From: Kordiimonadaceae bacterium UBA4441
GTDB taxonomy: Bacteria > Pseudomonadota > Alphaproteobacteria > Sphingomonadales > Emcibacteraceae
Assembly: GCA_002390425.1 (NCBI GenBank)
Contig: DGPL01000010.1
Coordinates: 1 to 64,000 of the forward strand
Reading direction: 5' to 3'
DNA: 64,000 bases
The position numbers and the translations under genes were made by a program. A model generated the notes under the pieces. It saw nothing but the letters and a program-made list of their open reading frames with translations, had not been told where the DNA came from and ran no database searches. Shown piece after piece: positions 9,335-17,289 of this stretch (the stretch's first letter is position 1; the number at the start of each line of letters is the position of its first letter).

Positions 9335-10672
9335 CTAGTTTACAGGAGCTGTAAACCAATCAAAGAATATATAGAACAGGATACTTGAAAGGACCAATGT
9401 TAAGAACATAATTGGCAGACCTTTTCTCATCCATAATCCAGGCGTAATTGCCATTTTTGGATTTCCTGTTTCACGTGCAAGACGTTCGGAAATTGTAACA
9501 ATATAAACGTTGGCTGTTGAACCAATGTGTGTACCGTTACCACCCATACCAACACCGATAGCAAGTGACCACCAAAGCGGTGACACGTTAATACCTTGTG
9601 TTTCAAGACCAAGAATAATTGGAATCATTGCCGCAGTGAACGGAATATTATCAATCGCTGCAGAAAGAATAGCAGCTACCCACATAAGAAGTACTGATGC
9701 AAGCAACAAGTCTTCCCGAACCAACGGAAGAATTTGTGTACCAATAAATTCGAGGAATTTACTGTGCTCAACACCACCAATTAGAATGAAGAGTGAGATA
9801 AAGAAGAGAAGAAGTGATATCTCAACTTGCTCTAATGACTCATCCACTTCAATGTGACGGCTAGCAAAGAATAATAGTGTTAGACCAAGTGCTGATACTT
9901 CCCAAGGTTCCATATGAAGGGCACCATGAGCCATAAATAACACAGTCATTAGACCGAGAATTGCAACCGCTGAATACCAAACTTTTTTGTTAGTAATCGG
10001 AATTTCTTCAATATCTTGCCAGTCTTTTGGCTTCTCAGCGAGTTCTTCTTTGAATAGATATTTAAGCGCAACAAGCACTGCAACCCAAGCAACAAGAACC
10101 GGAGGACCCATATGAATAAGGAAAGTATTAAATGAGATATTCGCAGCAGAACCAATCATTAGGTTCGGTGGATCACCTACAAGTGTTGCAACACCACCAG
10201 TATCAGATAGAAGCGCAGCCGCCATCAAATAAGGGAGTGGAGAAACGCCAAGAGTACGGGCAATCATAATGATCAATGGACCAAAGATAACAACTGTCGT
10301 AACGTTATCTAGTAGTAAACTGATTACCGTAACTGCGGTACCAATCAAAGCAAGCATAAGGTATAAGCGACCTTTACTAAAGCGAGCAAGTGATACAGCA
10401 AGGTTTTGGAAACCACCTGTTGGGATCATGATGGCTACAATTGTCATCATACATCCAAGAAGGAAAATCACATTCCAGTCAACAGCTTCATAGGCTTGAT
10501 CTACACTGTAGAAACCCATTTCCTTACCGATAAGCAAGATTGTTCCGGCCCCAAGCATAGCAAATTTAGCACGGTGAAAACCGTGAACATGCTCTGTAAA
10601 AATACCAATGAAAGTCACAGCGAGAATAATCCCTGAGATCAACATCGTGTTATTAAAGACTAATTCTTCCAT
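9335..10672 (-). CDS. ArsB/NhaD-type ion transporter (IT superfamily)
   Basis: A 445-residue polytopic inner-membrane protein with about 11-12 hydrophobic helices. Two half-repeats carry paired signature loops: LLDNVTTVVIFGP and DTGGVATLVGDPPNLMIG in the first half, AAIDNIPFTAAMIPI and GGNGTHIGSTANV in the second. These are marks of the NhaD/ArsB/P-protein/SLC13 group, which move Na+ against H+, arsenite or dicarboxylates. The DNVTT and GDPPN motifs and the absence of any ars gene nearby favour a sodium/proton-type antiporter or anion carrier over arsenite efflux, but the substrate is not settled. Transcribed alone, divergent from an iron-sulfur scaffold gene and closed by its own terminator. 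Confidence 0.85.
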   Translation of the reverse strand: MEELVFNNTMLISGIILAVTFIGIFTEHVHGFHRAKFAMLGAGTILLIGKEMGFYSVDQAYEAVDWNVIFLLGCMMTIVAIMIPTGGFQNLAVSLARFSKGRLYLMLALIGTAVTVISLLLDNVTTVVIFGPLIIMIARTLGVSPLPYLMAAALLSDTGGVATLVGDPPNLMIGSAANISFNTFLIHMGPPVLVAWVAVLVALKYLFKEELAEKPKDWQDIEEIPITNKKVWYSAVAILGLMTVLFMAHGALHMEPWEVSALGLTLLFFASRHIEVDESLEQVEISLLLFFISLFILIGGVEHSKFLEFIGTQILPLVREDLLLASVLLMWVAAILSAAIDNIPFTAAMIPIILGLETQGINVSPLWWSLAIGVGMGGNGTHIGSTANVYIVTISERLARETGNPKMAITPGLWMRKGLPIMFLTLVLSSILFYIFFDWFTAPVN

Positions 10673-10935
10673 TAAAATAACTCTTTTTTTAAAATGTTAA
10701 ATTGAAAAATTTAGAAAATTCAAAGAGAACGAATATCAAAATGTAGTTCATTTATGAAATTCATCTCATTATAAATACGTATAGATTCCCTATTACCCTA
10801 AATTTTGATGAAATTTAACATTATTGAGCGAAATTGCAATCAAAATCGAATTCACTTCATTGGATTTTTCAAGGAATGCATAAGGTATTGATATCTAGGG
10901 TAGACTTCTTAGCATTAATATATTAGTCGTAAATC

Positions 10936-11373
10936 ATGATTGATAAACTTTACCAAAAAACAATATTAAAACATGCTGCGAATGCAACGGGACATGGTTC
11001 TCTTGATGATGCAGATCACAGTTTAATGGTTAATAATCCAATGTGTGGTGACCGTATTAAAGTTTACATTAAAATGCAAAATAATGAACTCGTTGACTTT
11101 ACCCATGAAGCGAAAGCATGTGCATTATGCCAAGCGAGTGCATCGGTATTAGGCGAACATTTTTATGGTTTAAACAAAAAAAAACTCAACGAATTAATCG
11201 AGTTAATAAATTCATCTCTAGAAAATGAGAATGGACCAGCAGAAAACAATTGGCCTTCTGCTATATGGCAGGACCTTGATGTATTTAACGTCGTGCGTGA
11301 ACATAAAAGTAGAAAAACATGTGTTACTCTGCCTTTTGAAGCCCTTCTTAAGGCTTTTGATGAAATGGACTAA
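10936..11373 (+). CDS. IscU/NifU-N type iron-sulfur cluster scaffold protein
   Basis: A 145-residue cytosolic protein of the SufU/IscU/NifU N-terminal family, on which Fe-S clusters are built before transfer to apoproteins. The three conserved cysteines are present: NPMCGD (Cys37, with Asp39), ACALCQAS (Cys62 and Cys65) and a C-terminal Arg-Lys-Thr-Cys (Cys129). The extra Cys62/Cys65 pair and the short insertion before RKTC resemble the SufU-like branch. No other suf or isc gene is in the window. The stop overlaps by four bases the stop of the convergent bufC-like gene. A weak SD precedes the ATG. Family call is firm; whether it serves the SUF pathway is inference. Confidence 0.85.
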   Translation: MIDKLYQKTILKHAANATGHGSLDDADHSLMVNNPMCGDRIKVYIKMQNNELVDFTHEAKACALCQASASVLGEHFYGLNKKKLNELIELINSSLENENGPAENNWPSAIWQDLDVFNVVREHKSRKTCVTLPFEALLKAFDEMD

Positions 11374-12154
11374 ATTTTAAGATAGTCCAATTCGACAATC
11401 AGACCTTCTTCTACCCAACTTTTCAATAATTCCGCGGCACGCATGGTGGCATCATCTTCATGAAATTCATATAAACACTCACAAATATCAGGAAAGGCCT
11501 TGCCGTCCCTAGCCAACATTAAGGCTCCGGCTTCATCATTAGACATCGTTCTGAAAAAACAATTGAGATCATTTTTCCATTGAAGACAAAAAATATTCTC
11601 AGAAAATTCTTCGGGGACCGGAACGATTTCCTCTTCATTTGTAACCGCTGACCAAAGGGCCGCCGTATTCCATTTGTGATTATGAATATGACATGACGGT
11701 TGTAATTCAAACCTCAAGGTCGTCCAGGCATCTGGTGCAATTGTCGCAACATCATCAAATTTTATAGCGTTCTTATCAACGGCATCAAACACATCATTAA
11801 AAGTCCATTCATACTCAGCCATTTCAATAGCTGGTATTAAATTTGAAAAGTCATTACTATTTTTAAGAAAAACGGGCATATGTTGACCAAAGTATCTTAA
11901 TGAAGGATGCTTCGAAGGAAAATCATCAATATACTTCAAACAAATATCATTAAACATATCATCGCCAACTAACGAATGCAGAACTGAAAAATCTTCTTCT
12001 AACGTTTCTATCAGTCTTGCTTTATAGGCATGGCTATAAATAAATAATCTTTGCTTTGGACCAATTTTTCCGCTCTCTTCTATCTCTGGCAGAAAATCTT
12101 CTTCTTTTCCTGAGATAACAGCATCTTTAAATTTGCTTTGATATTTTTAAGCAT
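11370..12154 (-). CDS. HvfC/BufC-type RiPP maturation partner (DUF2063), with an apparent 5' frameshift
   Basis: HvfC/BufC proteins partner the MNIO enzyme that modifies Cys residues of copper-binding bufferin peptides. The body, from 12146 to 11370, is one open frame and contains the family landmarks: QRLFIYSHAYKARLIETLEEDF, HPSLRYFGQHMPVFL and a C-terminal winged-helix-like part ending in EEGLIVELDYL. However the frame has no ATG, GTG or TTG before an internal Met at 11957, although homology-like sequence begins right after the bufB stop. An ATG at 12154-12152, overlapping the end of bufB, would start the protein if one A were added to the A5 run at 12148-12144 (giving MLKKYQSKFKDAV). So the gene is either mutated, misread in a homopolymer, or translated by slippage. 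Intact length would be about 261 residues, usual for the family. Confidence 0.75.
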
Positions 12155-12980
12155 GAAGATTTCCAATCTTCCTTGCTCGATCAATTTCCTTAATTAATTC
12201 TGGTAACGGTGTGATATGATCATCTCTTTCAATCATAGTGGTTACATTACCCATCTTTGAAAGAGTATAATCATAAAACGCCCAAACTTCATCGATCACC
12301 GGATGATCGTGAGTATCAACAATAAAGTCGCCGTTATTTTCATGACCCGCTAAATGAATTTGCCACACGCGCTCAGATGGAATGTGATCAATATAGGTTT
12401 TAGGGTCAAAATCATGATTAAACCCGCTGACATAAATATTATTAACATCAAGCAGCATTAAACAATCCGCTTCTTCAGCAATAGCCTTGATAAATTCCCA
12501 TTCCTGCATATCAGATGCTTTATAGGTGACATAGCTAGAGGCATTTTCTAACAATATTTGTCGCCCGAGATAATCTTGTACAATTTTTACGCGCTCAACA
12601 ACATGCTTCAATGTTTCTTGATTATAAGGCAAAGGCATCAAGTCATGCGTATTATGTCCGCCAAATGTTGTCCAACATAAATGATCTGAAATCCATTTTG
12701 GTTCAACTCTCTTCTCTAACTCTTTTAAATCTTTAAGGTAATCCATATTAAGCGGGTCCGTAGAACCAATGCTTAGTGAGACCCCATGCATAACGAGCGG
12801 GTATTTTTCTTTAATCCGGTCAAGATGGTATAATTGCCTGCCACCCTTAACCATAAAATTTTCAGAGATAATTTCTAACCAATCAATTGGTGGCTCACTT
12901 GAAAAAATTTCTTCGTAATGTTCGGTACGAAGACCAAGACCATACCCTAGAAAAGGTTTATCAGTTTTGTTATTATTCAT
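12147..12980 (-). CDS. MNIO-family bufferin maturase (DUF692, HvfB/BufB-type)
   Basis: A 277-residue TIM-barrel enzyme of the multinuclear non-heme iron oxidase family (DUF692). These oxidise cysteine side chains of precursor peptides, for example to thiooxazole or oxazolone groups that bind copper. Visible marks: GYGLGLR at the N-terminus, DWLEIISENFM, MHGVSLSIGS, WISDHLCW, LLENASSYV, LLLDVNNIYVSGFNH, HLAGHE and TMIERDDHI; the repeated His/Glu/Asp residues are the metal ligands of the family. The gene lies between the precursor gene (upstream, separated by a hairpin) and the hvfC-like gene (downstream, overlapping), the order of Hvf/Buf operons. The product is cytosolic, so modification would precede export. 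Confidence 0.93.
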   Translation of the reverse strand: MNNNKTDKPFLGYGLGLRTEHYEEIFSSEPPIDWLEIISENFMVKGGRQLYHLDRIKEKYPLVMHGVSLSIGSTDPLNMDYLKDLKELEKRVEPKWISDHLCWTTFGGHNTHDLMPLPYNQETLKHVVERVKIVQDYLGRQILLENASSYVTYKASDMQEWEFIKAIAEEADCLMLLDVNNIYVSGFNHDFDPKTYIDHIPSERVWQIHLAGHENNGDFIVDTHDHPVIDEVWAFYDYTLSKMGNVTTMIERDDHITPLPELIKEIDRARKIGNLHA

Positions 12981-12997
12981 AAAATCACTTATATCAT

Positions 12998-13033
12998 AAA
13001 AAAAGCGGCAACCGTTAAACCGATTACCGCTTT
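12998..13033 (-). terminator. Hairpin between bufferin precursor and maturase genes (attenuating terminator)
   Basis: On the reverse strand AAAGCGG pairs with CCGCTTT (13027-13033 with 13002-13008), and the inner six bases continue the stem with two G-T pairs, giving about 13 pairs, a 6-base loop, then seven T. Lying just after the precursor stop and before bufB, it should let the peptide be made in excess over its enzymes. Confidence 0.8.
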
Positions 13034-13051
13034 AATTTAAAAACGTCTAAA

Positions 13052-13279
13052 TTACATTTTCATCGGAGCAGCTTTACCGCCCTTAGCAGTACAATCTTCA
13101 GCTGACATCATTAAGAAACCTTGACCTTTACATGCGCCTTGACCTTTACATGCATTTACGCCCATACATTGAACATTTGCTTCTTGTGCTACAGTCGGTA
13201 ATGTTGAAGTGGCAGCTGTAAACATACTTGCCGCTGCAACGGCCATCGCCAAACCTGCTTTGTTAATTTTCTTACTCAT
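13052..13279 (-). CDS. Bufferin-type copper-binding peptide precursor (BufA2-like)
   Basis: A 75-residue peptide. The first 31 residues form a signal peptide (MSKKINKAGLAMAVAAAS ... TVAQ), so the mature part of about 44 residues goes to the periplasm. It holds four cysteines (Cys38, 44, 50, 63) in the pattern QCMGVNACKGQGACKGQGF and EDCTAKGG, matching BufA2-type bufferins whose cysteines are modified by the MNIO enzyme and bind copper. The ATG at 13279 has AAAGGA upstream; a longer reading that begins at 13375 adds a charged, non-signal stretch and is rejected. It is the first gene of the operon with bufB and bufC. Copper binding is known for relatives and not shown here. Confidence 0.88.
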   Translation of the reverse strand: MSKKINKAGLAMAVAAASMFTAATSTLPTVAQEANVQCMGVNACKGQGACKGQGFLMMSAEDCTAKGGKAAPMKM

Positions 13280-13485
13280 TTTTATTTCCTTTGTTTGTTT
13301 AATTTTAGAGTTCTTACCCTTCACACGGGAAATCTTAATCATGTTTCTAAGAACTGCACATAAATTCTGTGTCACGTTTTTGTGATATCTGAAAATTTAT
13401 GGTTAAAATTTTATTGCACTTCAAAGGGATAATGCGTAGTTTTAAACAAACACAACAACACAATAACTACAATTAAAAGGGTAAT

Positions 13486-14313
13486 ATGGAACAAGACCTA
13501 ACAGAATACACTGACATGATTGTAGAATATGGCACACAATATGGATTAAACATCGTCTTTGCAGTACTGATTCTCATCATAGGTATGATGGCTGCCGGAT
13601 GGGTGAAACGCATGGTCATCAAAATGTGCAAAAAGAGCGCAAAGATCGATGACACGCTTGGCGCATTCTTCTCAAGTCTCGCGCGATATGTCGTCATTAT
13701 TTTCACGATCCTTGCTGTACTTGACCGTTTCGGTGTCGAAACAGCAAGCTTAATCGCCATCCTCGGTGCCGCTTCCTTAGCTATTGGCCTTGCGTTGCAA
13801 GGCACACTCAGCAACGTTGCAGCGGGTGTGATGTTACTAATATTCCGTCCTTTCAAAATCGGACAATTTGTCGATGCTGCCGGTCATGCCGGTTCCGTAA
13901 AGCATATCGGATTGTTTGTCACTGAAATGGCAACTGGTGATAATGTACAAATCATTATTCCAAATAGCCAAATTTGGGGCTCATCAATTAAAAACTTTTC
14001 ATCTAACGAAAACCGTCGTGTCGATCTCGTCATTGGTATTGGGTATGATGATGATATTGATAAAGCAATCGCTGAAATCGGATCAGTATGTGATGCAGAT
14101 GATCGCGTTCTTAAAGATCCAGCAACGTCAATCTTTGTAGGTGAATTAGGTGCAAGCTCAGTTGATATTGTAGTGCGTGCCTGGACTGCCAGTGGTAATT
14201 ACTGGCCACTTAAAGCGGCGCTTACAAAAGAAATCAAACATCGCTTTGATGATAAAGAAATTAGTTTCCCTTACCCACAACAAGACGTTCATATTGTATC
14301 AAACGTCAAATAA
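13486..14313 (+). CDS. MscS-family mechanosensitive ion channel
   Basis: A 275-residue small-conductance channel that opens under membrane tension to release solutes on hypo-osmotic shock. Three N-terminal helices are visible (about residues 17-38, 60-80 and 88-113); the pore-lining TM3 reads ASLAIGLALQGTLSNVAAGVMLL with the alternating Ala/Gly packing residues of MscS. The beta domain follows with FRPFKIGQFVDAAGHAG and IPNSQIWGSSIKNFS, and the C-terminal mixed domain ends in PYPQQDVHIV. Length is close to E. coli MscS (286). The gene is followed after 9 bases by a LytS-type kinase gene, so the three genes to 16225 may be co-transcribed. Confidence 0.95.
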   Translation: MEQDLTEYTDMIVEYGTQYGLNIVFAVLILIIGMMAAGWVKRMVIKMCKKSAKIDDTLGAFFSSLARYVVIIFTILAVLDRFGVETASLIAILGAASLAIGLALQGTLSNVAAGVMLLIFRPFKIGQFVDAAGHAGSVKHIGLFVTEMATGDNVQIIIPNSQIWGSSIKNFSSNENRRVDLVIGIGYDDDIDKAIAEIGSVCDADDRVLKDPATSIFVGELGASSVDIVVRAWTASGNYWPLKAALTKEIKHRFDDKEISFPYPQQDVHIVSNVK

Positions 14314-14322
14314 AGAGGTCCA

Positions 14323-15414
14323 TTGGAAAACTTTATTGAAAAACAATATAAGCAAAAAGAAAGCTTATTTTGGAAACTACAAATTGCCGGGTGGCTCGCT
14401 TTTGGGGCCACTCGCGCATTAAACTCTTTCGCACTCGGCGACGATATAAATTTTCAATTTATCGTCGCCGCTTCTGTCATCAGCGGTTTTATCATTACCG
14501 TCATCTTGCGGCTTATTTATCGCAAACTTAGGCAAAGTAATCTCCCCGCTTCTACCATGGTTCTTTCTGTAATCACGTGCATAGTGATCTCCGCAATCAT
14601 TTTGAGCGTCATTGATATATGGATCGTCGTGCAGATTTATTTCATTGACTTACAAGTAAATGAATTCGCCGGTAGAACGCTTTATGACGTTTTTGTGCTT
14701 CTTATATGGACCGGTGCATATTTCATCATAAATTATCATTTTTTGCTTCTTGAACAAAAAGAAATGACCCTGCAAGCTGTTGCCCAAGCCCACCAATCGC
14801 AACTGCAAATGCTAAGATATCAGTTAAACCCGCATTTCTTATTCAATACTTTAAATGCCATATCAACATTGGTGCTTGGTGAACAAACCAAAGAAGCAAA
14901 CGGCATGCTCACAAAATTAAGTGCCTTTTTAAGGTTTAGCCTAGTAAATCAGCCACAGCAAAAAATTACCATTGAAGAAGAGGTCTATGCCTTATGGCTT
15001 TATCTTGATATTGAAAAAGTACGTTTTCAAGACAGATTGAAAACGGATTTTAATGTAACCGAAGAAGCCAATCATGCTTTAATCCCAAGTCTATTACTGC
15101 AGCCTTTAATAGAAAATGCAATTAAATATGCCATTGCACCAATGGAAAATGGCGGAACAATATCTTTGAATGTTGAAAAAAACGATAATCGATTATCTAT
15201 TACCATGTGCGATAATGGCCCAGGTTTAAATGAGACTGGCGAAAAACCGATCTATGATGAAAATTCGAGCGGTGTTGGCCTCGCAAATACAAAAAATAGG
15301 TTGAAAGAATTATATCCAAGTGATCATAATATTGACATTAAAAACCGCGTAGAAGGCGGCGTAAAAATATCAATTGATATCCCCTTTGAATTAAAAGAAA
15401 ACGAAACGGAATAA
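14323..15414 (+). CDS. LytS/YehU-type membrane sensor histidine kinase
   Basis: A 363-residue kinase. Four transmembrane helices fill residues 20-145, with little extracytoplasmic sequence, so the signal is probably sensed in the membrane. A short coiled segment leads to the His_kinase (LytS-type) domain, with the phospho-acceptor His171 in QLNPHFLFNTLNA, then LLLQPLIENAIKYA and the G-box DNGPGL and SGVGLANTKNRL of the ATPase. The start is a TTG at 14323 with AGAGG five bases before it; no better in-frame start exists. The response regulator gene begins one base after the stop, so the pair is a two-component system. The stimulus is unknown; the channel gene just upstream hints at membrane or osmotic stress. 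Confidence 0.92.
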   Translation: MENFIEKQYKQKESLFWKLQIAGWLAFGATRALNSFALGDDINFQFIVAASVISGFIITVILRLIYRKLRQSNLPASTMVLSVITCIVISAIILSVIDIWIVVQIYFIDLQVNEFAGRTLYDVFVLLIWTGAYFIINYHFLLLEQKEMTLQAVAQAHQSQLQMLRYQLNPHFLFNTLNAISTLVLGEQTKEANGMLTKLSAFLRFSLVNQPQQKITIEEEVYALWLYLDIEKVRFQDRLKTDFNVTEEANHALIPSLLLQPLIENAIKYAIAPMENGGTISLNVEKNDNRLSITMCDNGPGLNETGEKPIYDENSSGVGLANTKNRLKELYPSDHNIDIKNRVEGGVKISIDIPFELKENETE

Positions 15415-15415
15415 A

Positions 15416-16225
15416 ATGAAAAAAATTCGCACCCTTTTGGTTGATGATGAACCCCTCGCCTTACAAGGTTTAAATATTCGACTAAAGCCTTTTGAGGATA
15501 TTGAAATTGTTGGCACATCATCCAATGGGCGGGAAGCCGTTAAAAAAATTCGTGCGGAAAAACCAGATCTCGTATTTCTGGATATTCAAATGCCAGGAAT
15601 GAACGGCTTTGATGTTGTAAAAGCGCTCGCTAATGAAGAATTACCAATTATTATATTCGCAACAGCATTTGATAAATATGCCATACAAGCATTTGATGCG
15701 CATGCATCGGATTATCTGCTTAAACCTATTGAAGAAGAACGCCTAGAACAAGCAATTATTAAAGTCCGTGAACAAATTTCAGAACATATAGCCATTGAAC
15801 AAAATGCGCGTCTTATTGATTTAATAAGATCATTAGACGCGCCCCCTGAAATCGAATTATCTGAAATATTAACGTCAGACGATATTGCCTCAAAGAAACA
15901 GTTCGAAAGCCATTTTAACATCAAAGACCGCGGTGAAATCACTTTGGTTGATGTCTCAACCATTGAATGGATTGATGCTGCTGGTGATTACATGTGCCTT
16001 CATACATCCGGCAAAACTCATATTTTACGCGAAACTATGAAAAATATGGAAAAGCGGTTAGAACCTGATATCTTTAAACGTATCCATAGATCAACCATCG
16101 TTAATATTAACATGATTGAAAAACTGGCCTCTAATGCGGGTGGTAAATATCTTATCACGCTTAAAAACGGATCAGAATTACAAGCAAGCCGAAATTACAG
16201 AGAAGCCCTTAAACAGTTTCTTTAA
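15416..16225 (+). CDS. LytTR-family response regulator
   Basis: A 269-residue DNA-binding response regulator. The receiver domain (1-125) has the acidic pair Asp10/Asp11, the phosphorylated Asp56 in FLDIQMPGMNG, and the conserved Lys in YLLKPIEEE. The C-terminal LytTR domain (about 165-269) has DAAGDYMCLHT, FKRIHRSTIVNINMIEKL and LKNGSELQASRNYREAL, which form the ten-stranded DNA-binding fold. It should act with the LytS-like kinase encoded directly upstream. Likely targets are the genes around it, possibly the strongly ribosome-loaded exported protein 25 bases downstream, but no repeat pair could be assigned as a LytTR site. Confidence 0.94.
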   Translation: MKKIRTLLVDDEPLALQGLNIRLKPFEDIEIVGTSSNGREAVKKIRAEKPDLVFLDIQMPGMNGFDVVKALANEELPIIIFATAFDKYAIQAFDAHASDYLLKPIEEERLEQAIIKVREQISEHIAIEQNARLIDLIRSLDAPPEIELSEILTSDDIASKKQFESHFNIKDRGEITLVDVSTIEWIDAAGDYMCLHTSGKTHILRETMKNMEKRLEPDIFKRIHRSTIVNINMIEKLASNAGGKYLITLKNGSELQASRNYREALKQFL

Positions 16226-16250
16226 GTCTAAAACTCAACAGGAGGAATAA

Positions 16251-16754
16251 ATGAAAACTTTACTTACAACAATAGTCGCGCTTTGCGTGATGAGTACCAG
16301 TGTATCTTCACAGCAATTCGACCCGAGTTTTGTCCCCCCTTCTCAAGAAATCCAGATCAAAGAAGAAGTGACATTAATCGTTAATCGCTATTATAAATAT
16401 TTCTCCGCAAATCAGATGGATAAGTTTCCTACGGAAACACATACTATTCCATGGAAAATCTTAGGTACAGACCGAATTTTCATGACACCTGAAGCATCAA
16501 ATAAAAATTATTTCGATTCATTTGCTGAAATTAAAAAGAATAACCCCGAATATGACCGCTCAGAATTTACCATTCAAAATATTTGCGTTCTATCACCAAG
16601 AACGGCATTCGTTAGCGGCTATAACACCCGCCGTGCCGATGATGACAGCATCATCAGAATGAACGGTACCGTCTATATCATGGAAAAAGTCGAACAAGGC
16701 TGGCGCATCAATAGCTTTGCAGGTAAAGGCATGGAGAAAATTGTAAGCTGTTAA
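16251..16754 (+). CDS. Exported NTF2/SnoaL-like protein
   Basis: A 167-residue protein with a clean signal peptide (MKTLLTTIVALCVMSTSVSSQ) and an excellent AGGAGG site before its ATG. The mature part, with VTLIVNRYYKYFSANQMDKF at the start, a central FTIQNICVLSPRTAFVSGYN and the end KVEQGWRINSFAGKGM, has the layout of the NTF2-like/DUF4440-SnoaL fold: a helix pair then a curved sheet. There are only two Cys, one at the C-terminus. No catalytic function can be inferred from these folds. Placed 25 bases after the LytTR regulator it may be a target or part of that system. Confidence 0.7.
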   Translation: MKTLLTTIVALCVMSTSVSSQQFDPSFVPPSQEIQIKEEVTLIVNRYYKYFSANQMDKFPTETHTIPWKILGTDRIFMTPEASNKNYFDSFAEIKKNNPEYDRSEFTIQNICVLSPRTAFVSGYNTRRADDDSIIRMNGTVYIMEKVEQGWRINSFAGKGMEKIVSC

Positions 16755-16820
16755 AATAAACCTTATCTAGTAATTATTTAATACGTATACTGCTTATGAA
16801 ATGAAATTGGGGCAAATAAT

Positions 16821-17240
16821 ATGTTGAAAGATTATTTTAGTATTCGATCAATAAAATTTTGGTTACTTTATACATTAGCTGATGTCTTAGGGCTTCTAAT
16901 AGGCTTTTATATATTTGGTTATTTTTATTTTACTTCAGAAGTGAATATAAAGTTTTATTGGAATCAGGTGACCGAATTTTTAAATTATTGGTAAATAATA
17001 AAATTTTACTTACCAATTCAATTTGTAGCATTTATTATTTTTTGGCGGGGAAATTTTTTAAAGAGAGACTTCATTTCAGTTTTTAGAATTATAGTTCTTA
17101 TTATCCATCTGGGGGTGATAATTACTTCATTAAGACTGGGACCAGAATATATCTTATCGCAGCCAGTTTTCTGGATAGGTGGATTAAGTGTTATTATTCT
17201 CAATGCTTTAGCATTTATGATCTTCGAGAATATAAAATAA
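16821..17240 (+). pseudogene. Small membrane protein gene interrupted by an in-frame stop
   Basis: From the ATG at 16821 the frame is open to a TAA at 16992-16994 (57 codons). The same frame then continues without any other stop to TAA at 17238-17240, giving 139 residues if the inner stop were a sense codon. Both halves are hydrophobic with matching character: two helices in the first part (WLLYTLADVLGLLIGFYIF), and FVAFIIFW, IIVLIIHLGVIITSL and GGLSVIILNALAFMI in the second. This suggests a four-helix membrane protein recently broken by a nonsense change. The second half has no good start of its own. No family is recognised. Confidence 0.6.
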
Positions 17241-17270
17241 AAAAGGCGGCTTTAATTAAGCCGCCTTTTT
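17241..17270. terminator. Bidirectional terminator between the broken membrane gene and ggt
   Basis: AAAAGGCGGCTT (17241-17252) pairs with AAGCCGCCTTTT (17258-17269) around a 5-base loop, with A/T runs on both sides, so it can serve both strands. It follows the stop at 17240 directly and lies 20 bases from the ggt stop on the other strand. Confidence 0.9.
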
Positions 17271-17289
17271 CTATATTATATTTAATGAT

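Noticed and set aside
10936..11373. IscU-like gene as part of the bufferin operon
   Set aside because: It is on the opposite strand and only converges on bufC with a four-base overlap, so no shared transcript is possible.
12139..12154. Programmed -1 frameshifting to make BufC
   Set aside because: The A5 run is not part of a canonical X-XXY-YYZ slippery heptamer in the needed frame, and no stimulatory stem is obvious, so I list it as a lesion or read error instead.
13473..13856. 127-codon frame opposite the MscS gene
   Set aside because: Shadow of the channel gene on the other strand, with no start signal.
16992..16994. Stop-codon recoding (selenocysteine or pyrrolysine) in the membrane gene
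   Set aside because: The stop is TAA, which neither system uses.
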